A model generated the notes under the pieces. The model made no database searches and was not told where the DNA came from. It saw only the letters and a program-made list of their open reading frames with translations. DNA of 24,942 nucleotides from a virus. Shown piece by piece: positions 7,042 through 14,094 of the stretch; within the stretch, counting starts at the first letter, position 1; every line of letters begins with the position of its first letter. The DNA is taken from positions 1 through 24,942 of the IMG/VR virus record IMGVR_UViG_3300025417_000086, one strand, 5' to 3'. Made by a program: the position numbers and the translations under genes.

Positions 7042-7944
7042 ATGAATTTCAAAGCAATCATCGAATCCTTAGATAAGAATGTTATCAGCGAAGAAACAGC
7101 ATCAGCTATCGTTGAAGCATTTGAAACCGCTGTAAATGAAAAAGTAGAAGCAAGATTAACTCTCGAAGTTGAAAGTGCTCTCTCCAAACAAGATGAAAAT
7201 CATGCTTCAAAATTAGAAAAGCTCATCGAAGCAATTGATACCGATCACACAGCAAAACTCGAAAAGGTCGTTGAAGCAATCAATAATGATCATGCTTTGA
7301 AATTAGAAAGTGTTGTTAGTTTCTATCGTAAGTCCTTAAATGAAAAGGCAGACAATTTTAAAAATAAAATGATCGATGAAGTTAGTAATTTCATTGACCT
7401 TTATTTAGAAAAGGCTCTTCCGAAAGAGCAATTACAGGAAGCTGTTGCGAACACATACGCACGTACACAGCTTGACAAGATCCGTTCCATTGTTGGAATT
7501 GATCAGGAAGCGATTGACGCTGGAATTAAGTCAACAATAGCAGAAGGTAAGAATCATATTGATGAACTTAATGAAAGACTCAACGAGTCCTATAAAGAAA
7601 ATGAAGCTCTCCTAGAGAAGCTTAAGCTTGCTGGCACAGCACTTGTTTTGGAGAACAAAACAAAGGGTATGCCATCAAACAAAAAGAATTTTATCCATAA
7701 ATTGTTAAACGACAAGGATTCTTCTTATATTGAAGAGAATTTTAACTATGTTGTTGAGATGTTCGAACGCAGCGAGGAAGAAGCTGCTACTGAACTCGTA
7801 AAAGAAGCGAAGGCATCGGCTAAAACCCGTGATGTCAAGGTTCCTAGCGTGTCAGTAGTTACTGAATCAGTAACAAACAACGATCCAATCGTTGGCGGAT
7901 ATCTGAATGAATTAAAGAAGTCTGAGAGTTATAGTAAAAAGTAA
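7042..7944 (+). CDS. 22: Prohead scaffold / core protein (gp22-like)
   Basis: This is the main internal scaffold on which the capsid assembles, removed by the gp21-type protease. It has 300 residues against about 269 in T4 and is almost entirely charged, helical and coiled-coil-like. Three 15-residue repeats occupy residues 51-95 (see repeat entry). The C-terminal part holds LNERLNESYKENEALLEKLK and then FIHKLLNDKDSSYIEENFNY, which parallel the T4 gp22 C-terminal domain. Many L/I-x-E cleavage sites are present, including LIE in repeat 1. It uses GC-richer codons than the tail genes, as does the adjacent capsid gene, consistent with high expression. Confidence 0.87.
   Translation: MNFKAIIESLDKNVISEETASAIVEAFETAVNEKVEARLTLEVESALSKQDENHASKLEKLIEAIDTDHTAKLEKVVEAINNDHALKLESVVSFYRKSLNEKADNFKNKMIDEVSNFIDLYLEKALPKEQLQEAVANTYARTQLDKIRSIVGIDQEAIDAGIKSTIAEGKNHIDELNERLNESYKENEALLEKLKLAGTALVLENKTKGMPSNKKNFIHKLLNDKDSSYIEENFNYVVEMFERSEEEAATELVKEAKASAKTRDVKVPSVSVVTESVTNNDPIVGGYLNELKKSESYSKK
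7192..7326 (+). repeat. Three tandem 15-residue (45-base) repeats in the scaffold gene
   Basis: Residues 51-65, 66-80 and 81-95 read DENHASKLEKLIEAI, DTDHTAKLEKVVEAI and NNDHALKLESVVSFY. The core is D-H-x-x-K-L-E-K-x-x-E-A-I. Copies have diverged at the DNA level. The period suits an extended helix, so expansion may have lengthened the scaffold coiled coil. Confidence 0.8.
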
Positions 7945-7999
7945 TTTTTCTATAATTTAAGACTAATTAATTCAGTATTCTATCCATACAAAAACGAAT

Positions 8000-9472
8000 A
8001 TGAAAACTGTAAATCCTTCAACAGGCTACATTGATCGTTCACGTGCACAGCAGTTAGTAGAGAAGTGGGCACCAGTTCTCGATTATAGCTCCGACAAGGT
8101 TGCTCCAATCGAATCTGAACACCAGAGACTCGCAACTGCTATCCTCATGGAAAACCAAGAACGTTGGTGCATTGAAGAAGCTTCAAACATTTCAGGTAAC
8201 TCTGGTGTTTTTGGCACAATCAACGCAAATTCTCCAAGTCAGTTCAGTGGTGATACATACGCAAAGGGTGATTCCCGCTTACCAAAGGTTTTAATTCCTA
8301 TGGTTCGCCGTACTTTCCCAGAGCTTATCACAAATGAGATCGTAGGTGTACAGCCAATGTCAGGCCCAGTAGGTCTTGCTTTTGCATTACGTTACAAGTA
8401 TGAGGCAGATAGCTTAGGCGGCAACGGTGTTGACGGTTATGCATCAGCTGGTCCAACTCAAAGTGGACCAGACGGTGTTTCCCGTTTATCATCCGACGAG
8501 CAAGAATTAGGCTATCAGTATTTGGATACACGATTCACAGGTACTTCAGCTTCAGCACTTTCCGGTCTTAGTGGTGTAGGTGTCACAGGTTCTCCTTTTG
8601 ACATGATCGCCGCAGACGCAGGTGTTGCTGCACTCTTAAGTAACTATGAATTAACTGCTAACATCCCACAGGTTGTTGTTCAGTTCAGCAAAACAGCTGT
8701 AGAGGCTGGCACACGCCGTCTCGCCGCTCGTTGGTCCGTTGAACTTGAGCAAGATCTCAAGAACATGAACGGTCTCGACATCGACTCCGAATTAACTAAC
8801 GCAATGAGTTACGAAATTCAGGCCGAAATCGACCGTGAAATGGTTATCAGAATGATCCAAACATGTCTCAATGCAGGTGGCCCCACAGGTAACTATGCTG
8901 GAAATGGATACTCTTATTGGTACGCACAGTCGGCTGACGCACGTTGGCTTGGCGAACGCAACCGTGATTTCTACAGTAAGGTAATTGTTGAAGCTAACCG
9001 CATCGCAATCCGTAACCGTAGAGGTTCTGCTAACTTCATTATTGCCACACCTCGCGTGTGTGCAATCCTTGAAATGTTACCAGAATTCCAGTGGATGACA
9101 GTTAACGGAAACGTTAACACACAGCCTACTGGTATCGCAAAGGTTGGTACTCTCGGTGGACGTTTTACCGTCTATCGTGATACACGTACTGATGCACAGT
9201 ATCTTGCACAGCAGCGTAACAATGTGGAGTATGCCCTTTTAGGGTATAAGGGAACAGAATACTATGATACAGGTATCGTATACTGTCCATACATCCCAGT
9301 TATGATTCAGCGTACCGTCGGTCCTAATGACTTTGCTCCAAGAGTAGGTCTTATGACTCGTTACGGTGTAGTTGACCATATCTTTGGTGCAAGCTTATAC
9401 TACCACCTCATCATAGTAAGTGGTCTCGGAGTCAACTTCGCAGGTAACGCAAGCGTAGCTAACTACCTCTAA
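8000..9472 (+). CDS. 23: Major capsid protein (gp23-like)
   Basis: This is the main HK97-fold shell protein, 490 residues against 521 in T4. Conserved blocks include VRRTFPELITNEIVGVQPMS (102-121) and the following GPVGLAFALRY, then RWSVELEQDLKNMNGLDIDS (244-263), NFIIATPRVCAIL (345-357), and VGLMTRYGVVDHIFG (449-463). The first 60 residues are charged and end in WCIEE before Ala61. This fits the L/I-x-E rule for removal of the N-terminal propeptide by the gp21-type protease (T4 removes 65). Codon use is distinct: CGT/CGC Arg and C-ending codons are common, while neighbouring tail genes use AGA almost only, which fits very high expression. The leader has no Shine-Dalgarno sequence. A strong terminator follows. 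Confidence 0.96.
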   Translation: MKTVNPSTGYIDRSRAQQLVEKWAPVLDYSSDKVAPIESEHQRLATAILMENQERWCIEEASNISGNSGVFGTINANSPSQFSGDTYAKGDSRLPKVLIPMVRRTFPELITNEIVGVQPMSGPVGLAFALRYKYEADSLGGNGVDGYASAGPTQSGPDGVSRLSSDEQELGYQYLDTRFTGTSASALSGLSGVGVTGSPFDMIAADAGVAALLSNYELTANIPQVVVQFSKTAVEAGTRRLAARWSVELEQDLKNMNGLDIDSELTNAMSYEIQAEIDREMVIRMIQTCLNAGGPTGNYAGNGYSYWYAQSADARWLGERNRDFYSKVIVEANRIAIRNRRGSANFIIATPRVCAILEMLPEFQWMTVNGNVNTQPTGIAKVGTLGGRFTVYRDTRTDAQYLAQQRNNVEYALLGYKGTEYYDTGIVYCPYIPVMIQRTVGPNDFAPRVGLMTRYGVVDHIFGASLYYHLIIVSGLGVNFAGNASVANYL

Positions 9473-9495
9473 GTTTAATCTTAGAAAAAAATAAA

Positions 9496-9534
9496 GCCTC
9501 CACACAGATTGCTATGTGTGGAGGCACTTTTTTT
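9496..9534. terminator. Strong Rho-independent terminator after gp23, probably bidirectional
   Basis: An 11-base perfect stem, GCCTCCACACA (9496-9506) and TGTGTGGAGGC (9515-9525), encloses an 8-base loop. It is followed by seven T's at 9528-9534. An A-rich run upstream (9485-9495) supplies the U tract for the other strand, so the hairpin can end both the capsid transcript and the converging minus-strand gene. Confidence 0.9.
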
Positions 9535-9551
9535 GTACTTTTACAAAAAAA
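9528..9551. other. Second AT-rich hairpin overlapping the terminator U-tract
   Basis: TTTTTTTGTA (9528-9537) can pair with TACAAAAAAA (9542-9551) across a 4-base loop. It reuses the terminator's T run as a stem arm. It may block 3' exonuclease or help termination on the other strand, or it may be incidental in a T/A-rich spacer. Confidence 0.4.
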
Positions 9552-9561
9552 AAATTAAAAA

Positions 9562-10050
9562 TTAACTTTTTTCAAAATCACCCTCTATAACTTCTGAACT
9601 GGGTAATTTCTTCGTACTTTTATCAAACAACTGAGCCATAACTTGCTCTCTAGTTGCTATCATAATATTCGTAGTAGGTGGAGGTGGTGGATTATTAACA
9701 TTAGATTCAATTTCCATCTTTTTAATTTCAATATTATTTTTATTTTGCTTATTTTGAATATTGATTTTATTTAATTGGTCTAATGCCTTTGTTGCTGAAT
9801 TTATCAATTGAGATAAAGCAGCTAATTCCTTTGGGTCAGTTCCCGTTAAAATGTTATCCTTTATGTTCTCAATCGCATTTAAAGTAGAATCTACCAATTG
9901 TGCAGATTTTTCATAAACGTAGTCACCCACATTTGCATCTGTTAATGGCTCTGTTTTTACTATTTCGGTTTGTTTTGGTAAAGAAATTGAAGGAACTGCA
10001 TCATTTTTTAATTGATCTATGATAGAATCTATTTCGGGATCGTTTGACAT
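9562..10050 (-). CDS. Probable terminase small subunit (gp16-like)
   Basis: The T4 small terminase gp16 (164 residues) recognises phage DNA and stimulates the large subunit; this protein has 162. The middle is a helical pair: YVYEKSAQLVDSTLNAIENI (44-63), then a break with NILTGTDPKELAALSQLINS (66-85), then a long Asn/Lys helix to about 115. A Pro run (PPPPP, 121-125) leads to TTNIMIATREQVMAQLF (126-142), which resembles the T4 gp16 C-terminal segment where gp16 contacts its partner. The assignment rests on matching length, layout and this C-terminal motif, not on strong identity. The gene converges on gp23 across a shared terminator and diverges from the clamp loader. Confidence 0.5.
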   Translation of the reverse strand: MSNDPEIDSIIDQLKNDAVPSISLPKQTEIVKTEPLTDANVGDYVYEKSAQLVDSTLNAIENIKDNILTGTDPKELAALSQLINSATKALDQLNKINIQNKQNKNNIEIKKMEIESNVNNPPPPPTTNIMIATREQVMAQLFDKSTKKLPSSEVIEGDFEKS

Positions 10051-10122
10051 GATTATATATTACACTAATACTTACCCATTATCAAGAATTGACAAAGGTA
10101 AATTTTCAGATATCATGGATAT
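10051..10122. promoter_or_regulatory. Divergent promoter region with a shared GGTAA box on each strand
   Basis: These 72 bases separate the divergent small-terminase-like and clamp-loader starts. A sigma70-like TTGACA (10089-10094) lies 16 bases before TATCAT (10111-10116), pointing to the clamp loader. GGTAAATTTT (10097-10106, plus) and GGTAAGTATT (10067-10076, minus) each end exactly 16 bases before their ATG. The third gene of this island has the same GGTAAGTATT. The region probably carries promoters or translation signals for both genes. Confidence 0.45.
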
Positions 10123-11055
10123 ATGAGTTCTTATGACCAGCTTTGGGTTGAAAAATGGAGACCAAAAACATTAGATGATTTAGTTCTTACAGAAGAGAAT
10201 CGTAAATTCTTTTCTACTATAAATGAAGATACACCACATTTACTTTTATACGGAAATTCAGGTACAGGTAAAACTACTTTGGCTAAGATTATTGTCAATG
10301 ATATATTGAAATGTCAACATCTTTATATTAATGCATCTGACGAGAATGGAGTGGATACCATAAGAAATAAGGTTACTTCTTTTGCACAGACTTCTTCTCT
10401 AGATGGAAAGAAGAAAGTGATTATTCTTGATGAATTTTGCGGTACATCTTCTGATGCTCAAAGAATCCTCCGTAGTGTTATGGAAGAGTATTCTTCTAAT
10501 ACTAGGTTTATTTTAACAGCAAATTATATCAACAGAATTATTGAACCCATTCAATCTAGGTGCTTGATGTTCAATATTATACCTGATAATTTTGAAGCTA
10601 CTAAGAGATGCTGTAAAATTCTAAAAGATGAAAATGTAAAATTTACAGATCCGGAATTGGGTATGCTTTACAAGCATATTGAAACCAATCTACCTGATTT
10701 GAGAAGAATCATCAATGATCTTCAGAAATTTTCTATTAAAGGTGTTTTGAATATAACCGACGACAACAAATCTATTCAGACGGTTCAGAAAATTTATAGT
10801 GATTTACTGACAAAGATCGATTCTATTAAGATTAGAAAGTTTGTAATAGAAAACGAAAAAACATTTAATTCAGATTATCAGCTTCTTTTGAAGAATTTAC
10901 TAGAAATGTTTTACGAAAATCAAAAACTAGATGAAATGAAAAAGAAGAGAATTCTAATAGAGATCGGAGAATATGTCTATAGAGACAATTTTGTTACCGA
11001 TCACGAGATAAATTTCTTTTGCTGTATTATGGCGATAGAAAACGCTTTATCTTGA
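10123..11055 (+). CDS. 44: Sliding-clamp loader large subunit, AAA+ ATPase (gp44-like)
   Basis: T4 gp44 with gp62 loads the sliding clamp gp45 at primer ends during replication. This protein has 310 residues against 319 in T4. The start EKWRPKTLDDLVL (10-22) is typical of RFC/gp44. Walker A GNSGTGKT is at 44-51 with Lys50, Walker B VIILDE is at 99-104, sensor 1 FILTANY is at 129-135, and the SRC motif is at 145-147. The C-terminal region is helical, as in clamp-loader collars. It is a replication gene isolated inside the virion-gene block, flanked on both sides by minus-strand genes. Its last nine bases overlap the end of the converging downstream gene. No gp62 or gp45 gene is in the window. 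Confidence 0.95.
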   Translation: MSSYDQLWVEKWRPKTLDDLVLTEENRKFFSTINEDTPHLLLYGNSGTGKTTLAKIIVNDILKCQHLYINASDENGVDTIRNKVTSFAQTSSLDGKKKVIILDEFCGTSSDAQRILRSVMEEYSSNTRFILTANYINRIIEPIQSRCLMFNIIPDNFEATKRCCKILKDENVKFTDPELGMLYKHIETNLPDLRRIINDLQKFSIKGVLNITDDNKSIQTVQKIYSDLLTKIDSIKIRKFVIENEKTFNSDYQLLLKNLLEMFYENQKLDEMKKKRILIEIGEYVYRDNFVTDHEINFFCCIMAIENALS

Positions 11056-11628
11056 GTATTTCTTTAATTTCTTAGGAGTAGTAACAACAGCTGCTTGTGC
11101 TGGTACAGCTGGAATAGCAGTGTTATTTGCTGGTAAATCCTTATCGGTCGGTTGATTATTGATATTTACATCAATTTCAACTTTAACTGGTCTACCGTCA
11201 ATTGGTTTTTCGTAACGATTAGGAACACTCTGAACAGGAGGTAAGTTATTTCCAAAGTTTAAAACTTCTACTACCTTAAAATCAGCTGGTACAGTAAATT
11301 CAGAAAATTCTGTTGGTACTTCTACTGTTCTTGGGTCCATTTTTAAGACTAAGAAAGAATCACCTGCACCTTCGTTATCATTAACATCCTTTATATTTTG
11401 CATTGCACCATTACCAACGACTCTTTTAATAAAGAAAAAATATTCTCTTTCTACTAAATCATTTAAAAAATTAGTAAAGATTTCATCACCGGAATAATGA
11501 GCTTTGAAGTACTCAGAATTGAAAAAATCTTTCTTGATTCTGATAGGTGATCCTTCTCTGAATCCACCATTTGAGTAGTGAGAAAAAGCAGTTTCTAATA
11601 AAGTATCAAATTTTGTGAATTTAGCCAT
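11047..11628 (-). CDS. Unrecognised acidic/Pro-tailed protein of the strand-switching island
   Basis: The frame runs to 11736, but I place the start at 11628. That gives 193 residues starting MAKFTKFDTLLETAFSHYSN, and avoids overlap with gp25 and an unlikely extra N-terminus. The GGTAAGTATT leader box (11640-11649) sits 11 bases before this ATG. Residues 1-125 look globular, with GGFREGSPIRIKKDFF (21-36), the helix GDEIFTNFLNDLVEREYFFF (47-66) and a beta-rich stretch FLVLKMDPRTVEVP. From about 130 the chain is Pro/Ala/Val-rich and disordered, ending in a basic KKLKKYSR tail. No catalytic motif, signal peptide or membrane segment is seen. The family is not recognised. Location suggests a DNA-handling or assembly role, but that is weak inference. 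Confidence 0.7.
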   Translation of the reverse strand: MAKFTKFDTLLETAFSHYSNGGFREGSPIRIKKDFFNSEYFKAHYSGDEIFTNFLNDLVEREYFFFIKRVVGNGAMQNIKDVNDNEGAGDSFLVLKMDPRTVEVPTEFSEFTVPADFKVVEVLNFGNNLPPVQSVPNRYEKPIDGRPVKVEIDVNINNQPTDKDLPANNTAIPAVPAQAAVVTTPKKLKKYSR

Positions 11629-11639
11629 AAAATATATAA

Positions 11640-11649
11640 AATACTTACC
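11640..11649 (-). promoter_or_regulatory. GGTAAGTATT leader box
   Basis: On the minus strand this reads GGTAAGTATT, identical to the box before the small-terminase-like gene (10067-10076), and is followed by a TATATA stretch before the ATG at 11628. It could be a promoter part, a regulator site or a leader signal. Confidence 0.35.
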
Positions 11650-11677
11650 ATTCAGAGCAAACATTTCATTATTTTTG

Positions 11678-11689
11678 TAATTATTAATA
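11678..11689 (+). promoter_or_regulatory. Start-proximal leader TAATTATTAATA before gp25
   Basis: This 12-base sequence abuts the gp25 ATG. The identical 12 bases abut the gp6 ATG (12272-12283) and lie six bases from the fibre-gene ATG (24145-24156). No Shine-Dalgarno sequence is present. It may mark an unstructured AT-rich initiation site. Confidence 0.4.
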
Positions 11690-12274
11690 ATGGCTACAAT
11701 TGATTTAAATTCTATAATAAGACCTAAACAGGCCAATTATAAAACAGTTTTACCATCGAAGGTAATTAGTGCTCCTTTACCAGTATATACTGATATACAT
11801 TTAGATATTAAAAAATCACAAAGTATAGGTGTTGGAAACAACCCATCAGCAACAATAAACGATATACTAGTAGATAATGATTTACAAGCAATAAAAAACT
11901 CATTAAATAATATTTTTACAACAAAAAAAGGTGATAAGATTTTAAATCCAAATTTTGGTTGTTCTTTAGAACAATTTTTATTTGAACCAGCTACTGAAAT
12001 AGGAGCAAAGGCTATAGGTGATACTATAAACAATGCAATTACATTATACGAACCAAGAGTTACAGTAATAAAAATATTTGTTCAACCTAATCCACAGTCA
12101 ACAATTAATCTATTTAATTTAGCAAATACAAGTGGGAAAGTTGTAGAGAATAACTCGAATGGGTATGGACCCGGTTACGGAATCACCGTAGTTTACAAAA
12201 TAAATGAAATAAATAAACAAGATACTATGTCTTTAGTAGCAAAAATAGGTGGTCAAATTATTTATCAACACTAA
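11690..12274 (+). CDS. 25: Baseplate wedge protein (gp25-like, GPW/gp25 family)
   Basis: T4 gp25 sits in the inner baseplate wedge with gp6 and gp53 and helps start sheath assembly. The core fits the family: IKNSLNNIFTTKKGDKILNP (69-88), NFGCSLEQFLFEP (88-100), and LYEPRVTVIKIFV (119-131) with the hallmark Glu-Pro-Arg at 121-123. At 194 residues it is longer than the T4 protein (132), with about 60 extra residues at the N-terminus and a longer C-terminal sheet. The start ATG directly follows the 12-base leader TAATTATTAATA. gp6 follows after nine bases, as expected for two wedge partners. Confidence 0.88.
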   Translation: MATIDLNSIIRPKQANYKTVLPSKVISAPLPVYTDIHLDIKKSQSIGVGNNPSATINDILVDNDLQAIKNSLNNIFTTKKGDKILNPNFGCSLEQFLFEPATEIGAKAIGDTINNAITLYEPRVTVIKIFVQPNPQSTINLFNLANTSGKVVENNSNGYGPGYGITVVYKINEINKQDTMSLVAKIGGQIIYQH

Positions 12275-12283
12275 TTATTAATA
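12272..12283 (+). promoter_or_regulatory. Start-proximal leader TAATTATTAATA before gp6
   Basis: This is identical to the 12 bases before gp25. Its first three bases are the gp25 stop codon, so termination and re-initiation signals are merged, which could couple the two wedge genes. Confidence 0.4.
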
Positions 12284-14089
12284 ATGAGTAATAACAATTC
12301 AGTTTTTGATAAAAATTCCTATGTTGCATTTGATGGAACTAGTATTAGAGATTTGGTAATAAGCCGTTTAAATCAAGGTCAAGTTTTTACCGATCAGAAT
12401 TATCAAGGCTCCAATATATCAGCAATAATAGATGTTATTAGTTATACATTTAGTACTCTTTTATATTATTTAAATAAAACATCATCTGAGAGTATGTTTT
12501 CAGAATCTCAAATTTATGAAAACATGAACAGAATTGTTAAAATTTTAAATTACAATCCTGTTGGCAGATTAACACAAAATGTACCTTTTACATTATCTAC
12601 AACGTCTTCTCTTAGTTCTAATAATTACACAATACCTAGATATTATTATATTAATTCTGGTGGTAGTACCTACTCTTTAAATCAAGATGTAAACTTTACA
12701 AAATATTTACAAAACGCATCCGAAGTAATCTCTGATATATCTAACTTATATCTTTTATATCAAGGATCTTTTCAAGAAAATCCCCAATATACAGCATTGG
12801 GTATTGATAATGAAATAGTGTACATATCTTTACCTGAAAATTATTATATAGATCATTTTAATATCTTTGTTTATGTAAAACCAATAGCAACTGGTGTTTG
12901 GGAAGAGTGGACTAAAGCAACTGATTTATTTTTATATTCAGCTACTGATACCGTTTATACAGTAAGAATGAATGGTAATCAAAATTACGAAATAACTTTT
13001 GGTGATAATATTAATGGAAAATCTTTAAGTAATGGTGATATAGTTCAAGTATATTATCTAAAAATAGATCCAAATGCTCAACCATTAGCTGCTAGTGGTT
13101 TAAATGATACCAATTTTATTCCATATAATACACTCACATATAATAATATAATTTCAGATTTAAACGCATCTCAAAATTATGTAACAACTAATCAATTATT
13201 AAATATAACTGTTAATAATGATTATCCATCAACAATTTATTTAGATATTGAAAACGTTGATTCGATAAGAAAAAATGCACCAAATGCATTTAGATCACAA
13301 TATAGATTAGTTACGATAAATGATTATCAAACATATGTAAAAACAAATTATTCAAATCTTTTAGCTGATGTTGCGGTTATAAATAATGATGATTATTTAA
13401 AAGAACATATAAAATATCTTTATGATATAGGTTTAAATCAACCACAATTAGAAAATAGAATTTTATTAAATCAAGTTAAATTTGCAAATAATTGTAATTT
13501 TAATAATATATATTTTTATTTTGTTCCTAATAGCGAATCACAAGAATATTTGTTATCAACTCAAAAAGAAATGATATTTAATGATATAAACGAAAATAAA
13601 ACTATAACATCACAATTAGTTTCTGTTGATCCTGTTTATATGTATTTAGATTTTTATGTTCCTAATGAATATATAACTGCAAGTCCAAATGATTTATCCA
13701 CATCAAAATTAGTTATAACAAAAAACCCAAATTCAAGAAGAGCAGATTCTTCTATAATTGCAGATGTACAAAAAGTATTAAGTCAGACTTTTAATAGACA
13801 AACCAATACACTTGGTCAATATATAGATATATATGAATTATCTACTTTGATTTTAAATATCGATGGTATAAAAAATATACAAACTTATAGATCTGACACT
13901 AATACATATGTTGAAGGTATTAGTTTATTAGTATGGAATAATACATATCCAGAAAGAGATTCTAATGTATATTCTCAAAATCTAAAGTTAAAAAATTTCC
14001 AATATCCTATATTTAATAATCTGGCAAATATTTCATCAAGAATATCTGTGATAGATCCAACTGGAGTTATAAAGGCAGCTGATTTTTAA
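12284..14089 (+). CDS. 6: Baseplate wedge protein (gp6-like)
   Basis: T4 gp6 dimers form the continuous inner ring of the baseplate and drive its hexagon-to-star change. This protein has 601 residues against 660 in T4. The N-terminus fits the family: SVFDKNSYVAFDGTSIRDLV, then NYQGSNISAIIDVISYTFST and LLYYLNKTSSES, with ILNYNPVGRLTQNVPF before the first beta domain. YEITFGDNINGKSLSNGDIV is a typical baseplate J-like motif. FRSQYRLVTINDYQTYVKTN opens the conserved C-terminal region. It follows gp25 directly and precedes the two giant genes by five bases, so all may share one late transcript. Confidence 0.88.
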   Translation: MSNNNSVFDKNSYVAFDGTSIRDLVISRLNQGQVFTDQNYQGSNISAIIDVISYTFSTLLYYLNKTSSESMFSESQIYENMNRIVKILNYNPVGRLTQNVPFTLSTTSSLSSNNYTIPRYYYINSGGSTYSLNQDVNFTKYLQNASEVISDISNLYLLYQGSFQENPQYTALGIDNEIVYISLPENYYIDHFNIFVYVKPIATGVWEEWTKATDLFLYSATDTVYTVRMNGNQNYEITFGDNINGKSLSNGDIVQVYYLKIDPNAQPLAASGLNDTNFIPYNTLTYNNIISDLNASQNYVTTNQLLNITVNNDYPSTIYLDIENVDSIRKNAPNAFRSQYRLVTINDYQTYVKTNYSNLLADVAVINNDDYLKEHIKYLYDIGLNQPQLENRILLNQVKFANNCNFNNIYFYFVPNSESQEYLLSTQKEMIFNDINENKTITSQLVSVDPVYMYLDFYVPNEYITASPNDLSTSKLVITKNPNSRRADSSIIADVQKVLSQTFNRQTNTLGQYIDIYELSTLILNIDGIKNIQTYRSDTNTYVEGISLLVWNNTYPERDSNVYSQNLKLKNFQYPIFNNLANISSRISVIDPTGVIKAADF

Positions 14090-14094
14090 TATAA

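Noticed and set aside
10089-10116. A confident host sigma70 promoter before the clamp loader
   Set aside because: TTGACA with TATCAT at 16 bases is acceptable, but a Bacteroidetes-type host would use a different consensus, so it is only noted as a possibility within the divergent region.
11629-11736. Longer N-terminus for the 193-residue minus-strand protein
   Set aside because: It would overlap the gp25 start on the other strand. The added residues look noncoding, and the leader box and TATA-like stretch lie directly before the ATG at 11628.
11737-12033. 98-codon minus-strand frame inside gp25
   Set aside because: It is fully antisense to a confident baseplate gene and has no recognisable domain. 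Long antisense frames are common in AT-rich coding DNA.
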